Of a stretch of 22,559 bases of DNA, positions 15,483-22,310 are shown in pieces. The notes under the pieces were generated by a model. That model did not search any database and was not told where the DNA came from. It saw only the letters and a list, made by a program, of their open reading frames with translations. This stretch comes from an uncultured Prevotellaceae bacterium (GTDB lineage: Bacteria > Bacteroidota > Bacteroidia > Bacteroidales > Bacteroidaceae). Location: assembly GCA_946415695.1 (NCBI GenBank), contig CAMKTM010000007.1, positions 1 to 22,559 of the forward strand. The letters are read 5' to 3'. Made by a program: the position numbers and the translations under genes. The stretch's first letter is position 1. Every line of letters starts with the position of its first letter.

Positions 15483-18045
15483 GGTAACCTTTCAAGTAAG
15501 GACTTGGCTCCAGATGGAGCGCATGGGATGTAAACAATGGCATGAATGCCTCAAACTGGCAGCCCCCATTGTGGCAGAAGTACGACGCTTGCGCAAGCTC
15601 TACAAAGAGACAGGCGACAAGCAGTACAAGGACAAGGCAGACGAGAAGAAACGCTCGCTGCCGGGTGCCTGCTTCCAGGCATCGGGCTACGAAGAGAGTG
15701 TCGGCAAGAAGAAGTACAACAAAGGCAAGCGCGGGCGTTGGCGCGAGCAGATTCACGCCTACCTGTCGGGGCTTGCTGTCATCGACGTGGACCACTGCGG
15801 CAATCCGCGCGAAGTCTACGAGCGCATCACGAGCATGCACGACTTGAAGAAGCTGGGCATCCTGCTCGTCTATATCTCGGCAAGCGGCGAAGGGCTGAAG
15901 ATTGTCTTCAAGGCTCGCCCCGAGTGGGGGAACCTCATCTGCAACCAGTACGAGATGGCAAGCCTGCTCGGCATACTCCAGTACGTGGACGATGCCTGCA
16001 AGGACAGCTCGCGCCTCTCGTACCTGACGGGCGAAGACGACGTGCTCTACATCGACGAGACAGAGCTGTTCGACGAGGAGGAAACTCTCTTCCCCGAGTC
16101 GGAGGAGGCTGTCAGAACCAACTACGACAAGCAGTTCGGAGAACGTTATAGGGAGGGCACAAATGGAAATTCCTCGCCTACTGTGCAACGATGGATTGAC
16201 TACGAGAATAGCCCCTCTCCAACTCCCCCAAAGGGGGAGTGCCACAACGCCGCAGCAAATCCTCAGCCCAGCGAGGATGAAGCAGCAACTTCCCAGCCCA
16301 GCGAGGCAGTGGCCTCCCCTTTGGGGGAGGTCGGGAGAGGAGCTTCGGGGGCTTTCTCTGAGCGCGAACTCTCCATCATCAAGGCTCTCAACGCCTTCTA
16401 CGGCAAGGAACTTGGGGAGGGCCAGAAGCACCCCACTTTCTGCCAGCAGACGGCACACTGGTTGCTGTGGCTCGTGGACAACAATCCCGAGAAAGCCACC
16501 CGCATGGCGTACCAATTGGACTACGTGAAGAACTGGAAGCCTCAACAGGGCGAGGTGGAAGAACTCATACAGAGTGCTGCCAAGAAGATGTTGCTCAAGC
16601 ACACACCGAGTGCGCTTGCCGAGATACTCGAGCAGGCAGGCATAGACAGGGAAAAGAACACCTCCGATGCTTCCGACCCCATGAAGGACTTGCCCTTCGA
16701 GCATTGGTGCGACGAAATAGAAAGCCTCTTCGACAAGTTTCCCTGCCTGCGCGAGGTGTGCGAGCCACACCCCCGTCGCCTCTGGCCTTTCCTGCTCTTT
16801 GCTTCGGCTGCCATGATGGGCACGTGCATGACGCTGACCTACTACAGGTTCTATGCCGACCCTTCCATCCGCTCTCGCCTGAACTACATCGTCCTTGGCG
16901 TAGGCGACCCGACAAGCGGCAAAGGCACACTCTCGCGCCTGCAGGAAGTGCTGCTTGCACCCATCATCGATGCCGACAGACTGGCAGACGAGGCCACCAA
17001 CGAGTGGAAGGAGAAGACAGACGCGTCGGGTGCAAACAAAGACAAGGAAGTACGCCAGCACATCTACAACCGCATGTTCGGCCCTCGTGCCTCGAACACC
17101 GAGTTCATCCGCTCCATGATGAACTACAAGACTTTCGTCGATGGCGAGGACATGAACCTCCACCTCATCACCGTTGACTCGGAGAAGGACAACAGCATCA
17201 ACATGTCGAAGAGCGGAGGATGGCAGAACCGCGACATCATGGTGCTGAAGAGTTTCCACAACGAATTCGACTCGCAGCACTACTCTAACAAGCAGAGCGT
17301 AAGTGGCAGGTTCAGAGTGTATTGGAATCAAATAGAGACCTGTACGCCGCCCACCTTGAAGCGCCTCGTCAACGAGCGCAACTTCAACTCGGGGCTCGAC
17401 ACCCGCATGGCAACAATCCCTATGGGCAAACCCGACTTCGACATGATACCCCTGGAGAACGACCCAGGCAAGTTCATTGCAGCAAACGAGACGCTACGAG
17501 AGTGGAGCTACAAGCTCGACCAGCGCCAAGGCGAACTGCCCGTCTGGCCTCTCGTGGAGCACGTACACAAGTGGTGCGACGAGAGACGTGCCATAGCGGA
17601 GTTCAACGACAAAGACCAGGCAGACTGGCTGCTCATCAAGCGTGTGCCGTATTACGGACTGAACGTGAGCATCCCCTACATCGACATGCGTCATTGGCAG
17701 GAGCGCGAACAGACCGGCACGTACATCATCGACGATACAGACCGCCGACTCTGCGACCTGGTGCTCGACATTCAGTACCGCACTCAGCTTCACTGGTTCT
17801 ACGAATTGCACCGCAAGTACTATTACGACCAGGAGCACAATGCAGCCCTCCAGAAGCGTCGCACAAACAAGTTCCTGGACTGCTTCCGCAAGCTGCCCGA
17901 AGAGTTCAACAACGAACAGTTCGCCCAAGTCTTTGGCTATGCCAACACTCACGCGGGGCAAAAGACGCTGGTACGTCTCCTCGAGGACAAAGCCATAGAA
18001 CGCACCATGCGAGGCAACTACAAGAAACTCGTCTGCGAACTGTGA
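15475..18045 (+). CDS. BT4734-type protein: VirE_N primase-like domain plus DUF3987 P-loop domain
   Basis: Encodes 856 aa. Residues about 1-210 fit the VirE N-terminal/BT4734-like domain related to archaeo-eukaryotic primases: AVIDVDH (D104, D106), YISASGEGLKIVF (about 133-145) and DACKDSSRLSYLTGEDDVLYID. Residues about 400-800 fit DUF3987, with a Walker A loop VGDPTSGKGT (K483) and VDGEDMNLHLITVDSE as a likely acidic motif. Such proteins are thought to act in replication or repair of mobile DNA, but their role is not settled. An AAGGAGG sequence eight bases before the ATG is a strong Shine-Dalgarno site, unusual in this phylum. Residues about 246-291 come from a palindromic insertion in the linker between the two domains, and the frame stays open through it. 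A terminator follows at 18222. Confidence 0.85.
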   Translation: MFKVTFQVRTWLQMERMGCKQWHECLKLAAPIVAEVRRLRKLYKETGDKQYKDKADEKKRSLPGACFQASGYEESVGKKKYNKGKRGRWREQIHAYLSGLAVIDVDHCGNPREVYERITSMHDLKKLGILLVYISASGEGLKIVFKARPEWGNLICNQYEMASLLGILQYVDDACKDSSRLSYLTGEDDVLYIDETELFDEEETLFPESEEAVRTNYDKQFGERYREGTNGNSSPTVQRWIDYENSPSPTPPKGECHNAAANPQPSEDEAATSQPSEAVASPLGEVGRGASGAFSERELSIIKALNAFYGKELGEGQKHPTFCQQTAHWLLWLVDNNPEKATRMAYQLDYVKNWKPQQGEVEELIQSAAKKMLLKHTPSALAEILEQAGIDREKNTSDASDPMKDLPFEHWCDEIESLFDKFPCLREVCEPHPRRLWPFLLFASAAMMGTCMTLTYYRFYADPSIRSRLNYIVLGVGDPTSGKGTLSRLQEVLLAPIIDADRLADEATNEWKEKTDASGANKDKEVRQHIYNRMFGPRASNTEFIRSMMNYKTFVDGEDMNLHLITVDSEKDNSINMSKSGGWQNRDIMVLKSFHNEFDSQHYSNKQSVSGRFRVYWNQIETCTPPTLKRLVNERNFNSGLDTRMATIPMGKPDFDMIPLENDPGKFIAANETLREWSYKLDQRQGELPVWPLVEHVHKWCDERRAIAEFNDKDQADWLLIKRVPYYGLNVSIPYIDMRHWQEREQTGTYIIDDTDRRLCDLVLDIQYRTQLHWFYELHRKYYYDQEHNAALQKRRTNKFLDCFRKLPEEFNNEQFAQVFGYANTHAGQKTLVRLLEDKAIERTMRGNYKKLVCEL
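16211..16343. repeat. Palindromic element inserted in-frame in the primase-like gene
   Basis: The left arm 16211-16243 and right arm 16311-16343 are imperfect inverted repeats of 33 bp. Each holds its own palindrome (CTCCCCCAAAGGGGGAG at 16223-16239; CTCCCCTTTGGGGGAG at 16314-16329). The middle has two direct copies of CAGCCCAGCGAGG (16264 and 16294). It encodes a Pro/Ser/Ala-rich stretch (SPSPTPPKGE ... ASPLGEVGRGA) between the two domains. The architecture matches the 148-bp element at 9614. Confidence 0.85.
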
Positions 18046-18064
18046 AAAGCGGAAAGGAGGAAAA

Positions 18065-18212
18065 GCGGAAAGTGGACATTAATCAATTTCAATTCATAAT
18101 TCATAATTCATAATTCATAATTCATAATTAAGGCTACGCCCTAAGCTTTACGAAGGAAATAATTGTGAATTATGAATTAAGAATTATGAATTAATTTATG
18201 TCCACTTTTCCG
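18065..18212. repeat. Right boundary repeat of the accessory module
   Basis: 18065-18102 is identical to 13337-13374 over 38 bp (GCGGAAAGTGGACATTAATC...). Five TTCATAA heptamers follow at 18093-18127, then about 35 bp of spacer and the complementary heptamers (TTATGAA type) at about 18165-18193. A degraded inverted arm (ATGTCCACTTTTCCG) lies at 18198-18212. The whole region folds as a large imperfect hairpin between convergent genes. Confidence 0.85.
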
Positions 18213-18221
18213 ACTCTTTCG

Positions 18222-18256
18222 GAGCACCTGCACACCAATCCTGCGGGTGCTCTTTT
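18222..18256 (+). terminator. Terminator after the primase-like gene
   Basis: GAGCACC (18222-18228) pairs with GGTGCTC (18246-18252), followed by TTTT. The loop is 17 nt and may close further through TGC/GCG. It lies between the convergent primase-like gene and cysC and could serve either. Confidence 0.65.
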
Positions 18257-18271
18257 CAGTGTACCCCCTCC

Positions 18272-18859
18272 CTACGAGGCAGAACCCGCAATCAATGCCA
18301 CTACGGCACGCACTTCCTCTTCGAGCGTCATCTGGCTGGTGTCGAGGCAGAGGTCGGGATGCTCGGGAGCTTCGAACGGAGCACTGATGCCCGTGAAGTC
18401 CTTCACCTCGCCCCGACGGGCACGGGCATAGAGCCCCTTCACGTCCCTGCGCTCACACTCGCTGAGAGGCGTGGAAACATACACCTCGCGGAAGTCCTTC
18501 TCGCCGATAATCTTGCGAGCCATCTGCCTAAGCTCCTCCGTAGGGGACACAAAGCAGGCTATCGTCACGATGCCCGTATCGACAAAGAGCTTGCCTATCT
18601 CCGCAATGCGACGTATGTTCTCGCGCCTGTCCTCGGCAGAAAAGCCCAGATTGCTGTTGATGCCAGCGCGGATGTTGTCGCCGTCGAGGATGCGGCACAG
18701 GACGCCTCGCCTGTGAAGCTCTCTTTCAACGCCGATGGCAACAGTGCTCTTGCCGCTGCCGCTCAAGCCCGTCATCCATATCATTATGCCCCGCTGACGC
18801 AGCAACTGCTCCTTGTCCTCGCGGGAAAGCATCTTGTCGAAAATTGGGAAAACATTCAT
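18272..18859 (-). CDS. cysC: Adenylyl-sulfate kinase (APS kinase)
   Basis: Encodes 195 aa from the ATG at 18859 (MNVFPIFDKML). The longer frame from 18877 adds only six residues translated from a heptamer repeat, so it was rejected. CysC phosphorylates APS to PAPS using ATP in the cytoplasm. Motifs: Walker A GLSGSGKST (31-39), LDGDNIRAGIN (58-68), GFSAEDRRENIRRIAEI, FVSPTEELRQMAR and FEAPEHPDLCLDT. Length is normal for stand-alone CysC. It lies downstream of the transporter gene with a 162-bp gap full of heptamer repeats. It supplies PAPS for the sulfotransferase at 8469, together with cysD and cysN on the far side of the accessory module. Confidence 0.96.
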   Translation of the reverse strand: MNVFPIFDKMLSREDKEQLLRQRGIMIWMTGLSGSGKSTVAIGVERELHRRGVLCRILDGDNIRAGINSNLGFSAEDRRENIRRIAEIGKLFVDTGIVTIACFVSPTEELRQMARKIIGEKDFREVYVSTPLSECERRDVKGLYARARRGEVKDFTGISAPFEAPEHPDLCLDTSQMTLEEEVRAVVALIAGSAS

Positions 18860-18862
18860 ATA

Positions 18863-18939
18863 TTTACCATCTCTCATTTACCATTTACCATTTATCATTT
18901 ACCATCTCTCATTTACCATTTACCATTTACCATTTATCA
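18863..18939 (-). repeat. TTTACCA heptamer array upstream of cysC
   Basis: Exactly eleven 7-bp units: TTTACCA with TCTCTCA and TTTATCA variants arranged as a five-unit block, then a six-unit block in the same order. On the coding (minus) strand every unit carries an ATG, and the array ends four bases before the cysC start. AGTGCGGTAGC follows at 18939-18949 and recurs at 13391-13401 beside another heptamer array. Confidence 0.95.
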
Positions 18940-18952
18940 GTGCGGTAGCAAA

Positions 18953-19024
18953 TTCTTCATTCTTCATTCTTCATTCTTCATTCTTCATTCTTCACTTTTT
19001 TCATTTTTCATTTTTCATTTTTCA
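18953..19024 (-). repeat. TTCTTCA and TTTTTCA heptamer arrays at the transporter 3' end
   Basis: Six TTCTTCA units (18953-18994) pass into three TTTTTCA units with one longer unit at the junction, running to the transporter stop codon (plus strand tca at 19022-19024), which is itself part of the array edge. Confidence 0.92.
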
Positions 19025-20590
19025 CTTTATCGGCCATATCATTGGAATTACGAATACACTGATAATAAACACGATGATGTTCAGTGGCAGGCCGACCTTC
19101 ACATAGTCCGTGAAGCGATAGCCGCCGATGCCCTGCACGAGCAGGTTCGTCTGGTATCCTATGGGAGTGCTGAAGGCAGCGCTGGCGGCAATGCAGATGC
19201 AGATGAAGAAGGGCATCGGGTCAACCCCAAGCTTCTCGGCAACAGCCAAAGCCAGGGGGAAGGAGAGGGCGGCGGCGGCATTGTTCGTGATGAGCTCCGT
19301 GAAGAGGTTCGTGATTAGGAACAGAATGGCAAGCATGGCATACGGACCGTGCTCCGTCTGTCCGATGGCGTCGGCACAGGCTATGATGGCGTCGGCAACG
19401 AAGTCGGCAAAGCCCGAGTTCTGCATCCCTTTGGAGATGGCAAAGGCACAGGCTATCGTCACAAGCACATCCCAACTGACATACTTGCTGTACCTTTTGG
19501 GATTGAATATCTTTGTCCAAGCCATAATAACTGTCGTAACGCAGACAAAGAAGAACATATCGAACTTGAAACCAGGCACTGCCTCTCTGACAAACGGCAG
19601 CTCGCCCACCGTGGCTCCCACTATCATCAGGACAAGCAGGACAAGGGCAAGATAGCGCTTCTTGTTGCCAAGCGGCATGCTGTCGGTGTCGTAACTGGAA
19701 ATGAGGAATGCCGTCGATTCGCTGTACGTCTGCACAAACTTGTCGTCCGTCTCGAGCAGCAGCGTGTCGTGGTTCTCGAGAGGCATGTTAGGCCAGTCGC
19801 CACTGAGCAGCTCTCCACCTCTGCGTATGGAATGCACGTGCGCTCCGTAGTGGCGGTAGAAGTCGAACTCCCGAAGGCTCTTGCCAAGTCCTGGGAAACG
19901 GCTTCGCACCACAACCTCCACGAGGTGCACGCCCTCGGGCTTGTCCTCCCTGTCCGTCTCGCTCTCACGCGTGTCGGGCAGCAGGTAGTGACTGTAGAAG
20001 ATAAGGTAGGCAAGACCTGCCAGGCAGATGAAGATGCCCACTTTGCCCAGCTCGAACATCGTCATCCCCTCTCTGCCCGAATCCTGGATCAGACCATCCA
20101 CCACGAGGTTCGTGCTGGTGCCTATCAAAGTGCAGATGCCGCCCAGCACCGTTGCATAGCTCAGCGGGATGAGGAACTTGGTGTGCGAAAGTCCCACCTT
20201 CCTCGACCAGTTCTTGATAATGGGGGCAAAGATGACTACCACGGGCGTGTTGTTCAGGAAGGCAGAAAGCGCAGCAATGGTGGGCAGAAGCTTGGCATTG
20301 GCTTTCGTGGGCGTCGTCTGCTTGTTGGGCAACAGGCTCAGGATGATGCGCTCCATGATGCCGCTCCTTCTCACGCCTTCGCTGACGAGGAAGAGCAGGG
20401 CAACAGTAATCATTCCCTTGTTCGAGAAGCCTTCCAGACATTCTTTCGGCTGCAAGATGCCCGCACAAAGCATCATCACCATGCAGGAGAACAGGATAAG
20501 CCCCGGCCTAAGCCTGTCTGCTATCAATGCCCATATCATAAAGACAAGGCAAAAAGCTACGAAACATACACTAAAAGACACCATGGTCAT
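19022..20590 (-). CDS. SLC13/DASS-family anion transporter, probable sulfate importer
   Basis: Encodes 522 aa (an internal ATG at 20584 would remove two residues). About eleven or twelve hydrophobic segments are visible. The two family signature loops are GTSTNLVVDG (about residues 158-167) and FSTPIGYQTNLLV near the C-terminus, and ALSAFLNNTPVVVIFAP and TNLFTELITNNAAAALSFP are the paired helical hairpins. A cytoplasmic RCK_C/TrkA_C-like domain lies in the middle (VEVVVRSRFPGLGKSLREFDF...HDTLLLETDD). The family moves sulfate or dicarboxylates with sodium. Its place directly before cysC makes sulfate the likely substrate. It is probably co-transcribed with cysC. No clear promoter is visible; the upstream gap is filled with repeats. 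Confidence 0.9.
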   Translation of the reverse strand: MTMVSFSVCFVAFCLVFMIWALIADRLRPGLILFSCMVMMLCAGILQPKECLEGFSNKGMITVALLFLVSEGVRRSGIMERIILSLLPNKQTTPTKANAKLLPTIAALSAFLNNTPVVVIFAPIIKNWSRKVGLSHTKFLIPLSYATVLGGICTLIGTSTNLVVDGLIQDSGREGMTMFELGKVGIFICLAGLAYLIFYSHYLLPDTRESETDREDKPEGVHLVEVVVRSRFPGLGKSLREFDFYRHYGAHVHSIRRGGELLSGDWPNMPLENHDTLLLETDDKFVQTYSESTAFLISSYDTDSMPLGNKKRYLALVLLVLMIVGATVGELPFVREAVPGFKFDMFFFVCVTTVIMAWTKIFNPKRYSKYVSWDVLVTIACAFAISKGMQNSGFADFVADAIIACADAIGQTEHGPYAMLAILFLITNLFTELITNNAAAALSFPLALAVAEKLGVDPMPFFICICIAASAAFSTPIGYQTNLLVQGIGGYRFTDYVKVGLPLNIIVFIISVFVIPMIWPIK

Positions 20591-20684
20591 TTACCATTTA
20601 AACATTTACCATATACCATCTCTCATTTACCATTTAATCATTTAACCATTTACCATTTAACCATTTACCATTTACCATTTCTCA
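20587..20684 (-). repeat. TTTACCA-type heptamer array upstream of the transporter
   Basis: About thirteen units of 7 or 8 bp (ATTTACC, ATTTAACC, ATCTCTC variants). On the coding strand most units hold an ATG, and the array runs directly into the transporter start codon. Confidence 0.9.
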
Positions 20685-20685
20685 G

Positions 20686-20784
20686 TTCTCCCCTTTGGGG
20701 GAGTTAGAGGGGGGCTATTGTTCTCCCCTTTGGGGGAGTTAGAGGGGGGCCTTACCTTTGGGGGAGTTAGAGGGGGGCCTTACC
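20686..20784. repeat. Three copies of a palindromic repeat at the radA 3' end
   Basis: Two identical 30-bp copies (20686-20715, 20721-20750; core CTCCCCTTTGGGGGAG with tail TTAGAGGGGGGC) and a truncated third (20755-20778). Copies two and three are each followed by CTTACC; in the last, the tta is the radA stop codon (20780-20782). Confidence 0.92.
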
Positions 20785-22153
20785 CAAATAACTCTCTCAC
20801 GGCTTCTACCACCCGACGCACGGGCACGAGCTCTATCTCGTACTGCTTCTTGTCGAGCCCGTTCATGTTGTGCGAAGGAATAAGGATGCGATGGAACCCC
20901 AACTTCTGTGCCTCCGTGATTCTTTGCTCTATTCGCGACACGGGACGTATCTCTCCGCTCAGTCCCACCTCGCCTGCCATGCAGACATCGCCCTCGATGG
21001 GCATATCGCCGTTGCTTGACAGCACTGCTGCCACCACGCTCAAGTCGATGGCGGGGTCTGTCACGCGTAGCCCGCCTGCTATGTTCAGGAAGACATCCTT
21101 CTGTGCCAGCTTGAAGCCTACGCGCTTCTCCAGGACTGCCAAGAGCATGTTCAGACGTCTGCCGTCGAAGCCCGTCGTGCTGCGTTGCGCCGTGCCATAC
21201 GCTGCTGTGCTGACCAAAGCCTGCGTCTCGATGAGGAAAGGGCGCACACCTTCTATCGAACAGGAGATGGCAACGCCCGACAGCCCTTCGCGATTGTCCG
21301 TCAGGAGCAGTTCGCTGGGATTGCTCACCTGTCGGAGGCCATCGTGCCGCATCTCGTAGATGCCCAACTCGCTTGTGCTTCCGAACCGGTTCTTGATGCT
21401 TCGCAGGATGCGGTAGAGGTGATGCTGGTCTCCTTCGAACTGCAGGACGACATCCACGATGTGCTCCAGCACCTTAGGTCCCGCCAGCGAACCTTCCTTA
21501 TTTATATGTCCGATGAGGAGGATGGACGTGGCTCCGCTCTTGGCATACCTCAGCAGAGCCGCAGCGCACTCTCTTATCTGGGCAAGCGAACCAGCTGACG
21601 ACTCGACGGTTTCTGTCTGTATGGTTTGTATGGAGTCGATGACAACGAGGTCGGGCTGCATCTCTTCGATGTGCTGGAAGATTGTTTCGAGCGATGTTTC
21701 GCAAAGCACAAAGAGCCCCTCGTTCACAGGCCCCAGGCGGTCTGCTCTGAGCTTGATTTGCCTTGCGCTCTCTTCACCGCTGACGTAGAGGATGCGTCGT
21801 CCTTGCAGTTGCAGCACCGTTTGCAGCGTGAGTGTACTTTTGCCGATGCCTGGCTCGCCACCGAGAAGAATGAGACTTCCCGGCACAAGACCTCCGCCGA
21901 GAACGCGGTTCAACTCGCCATCGTTCATGTCGATGCGAGGTTCAGCACCGGCTTCTATTTGGTGGAGAGGGACAGCACCCATTCCTGATTTCGAGCAAGA
22001 AGGAAGATTGAAGCCCTTTCCTTTAGGGGAGGGTGGGGAGATGCGCATCTCCTTCATCGTGCCCCAACGATTACATGCGGGGCACTTGCCCATCCACTTT
22101 ACACTCTCTTGCCCGCAATAGTCGCAGACATATACCGTCTTATCTTTTGCCAT
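20780..22153 (-). CDS. radA: DNA repair protein RadA
   Basis: Encodes 457 aa, the family's usual length. RadA is a RecA-like ATPase/helicase that promotes branch migration in recombination. Domains in order: a C4 zinc finger (C10, C13, C24, C27), a RecA-like ATPase with Walker A GGEPGIGKST (98-107) and Walker B LVVIDSIQT, the RadA-specific KNRFG motif (about 254-258), and a Lon-protease-like C-terminal domain (LNIAGGLRVTDPAIDLSVVAAVLSS, GEVGLSGEIRPV). Residues about 38-48 (ISPPSPKGKGF) in the linker after the zinc finger come from a palindromic repeat. The stop codon lies in another copy of the same family. It has its own promoter and appears unrelated in function to the sulfation genes. Confidence 0.97.
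   Translation of the reverse strand: MAKDKTVYVCDYCGQESVKWMGKCPACNRWGTMKEMRISPPSPKGKGFNLPSCSKSGMGAVPLHQIEAGAEPRIDMNDGELNRVLGGGLVPGSLILLGGEPGIGKSTLTLQTVLQLQGRRILYVSGEESARQIKLRADRLGPVNEGLFVLCETSLETIFQHIEEMQPDLVVIDSIQTIQTETVESSAGSLAQIRECAAALLRYAKSGATSILLIGHINKEGSLAGPKVLEHIVDVVLQFEGDQHHLYRILRSIKNRFGSTSELGIYEMRHDGLRQVSNPSELLLTDNREGLSGVAISCSIEGVRPFLIETQALVSTAAYGTAQRSTTGFDGRRLNMLLAVLEKRVGFKLAQKDVFLNIAGGLRVTDPAIDLSVVAAVLSSNGDMPIEGDVCMAGEVGLSGEIRPVSRIEQRITEAQKLGFHRILIPSHNMNGLDKKQYEIELVPVRRVVEAVRELFG
22013..22036. repeat. Palindrome-family half element inside radA
   Basis: GCCCTTTCCTTTAGGGGAGGG followed by TGG matches the core and tail of the family at 9614 and 16211. It encodes PPSPKGKG in the zinc finger-ATPase linker, a region of variable sequence in RadA proteins. 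Confidence 0.7.
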
Positions 22154-22194
22154 CTGACATAATCTTTCTCTGTCCTCTAATCACTTTTCGGCGA

Positions 22195-22225
22195 CAAAGT
22201 TACAAATAAATCCTGATACAGCCAA
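22195..22225 (-). promoter_or_regulatory. Bacteroidetes-type promoter for radA
   Basis: On the minus strand TAACTTTG (22195-22202) matches TAnnTTTG, with TTG at 22223-22225, 20 nt upstream. The predicted start near 22189 gives a leader of about 35 nt. Confidence 0.75.
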
Positions 22226-22310
22226 CCTTTGCGAAAGAAAAAGAGGACATGAAGAGTAATTGTAAAAAGAATGTCAGCATCATACCTCAAATGGGACATC
22301 AGCTAACAAC

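Noticed and set aside
15442..17331. 629-aa minus-strand open frame
   Set aside because: Antisense to the primase-like gene; composition is a reflection of that gene's codon use and no domain is recognisable.
19349..20707. 452-aa plus-strand open frame
   Set aside because: Antisense to the transporter gene, whose membrane and signature motifs are clear; the frame runs into repeats at its end.
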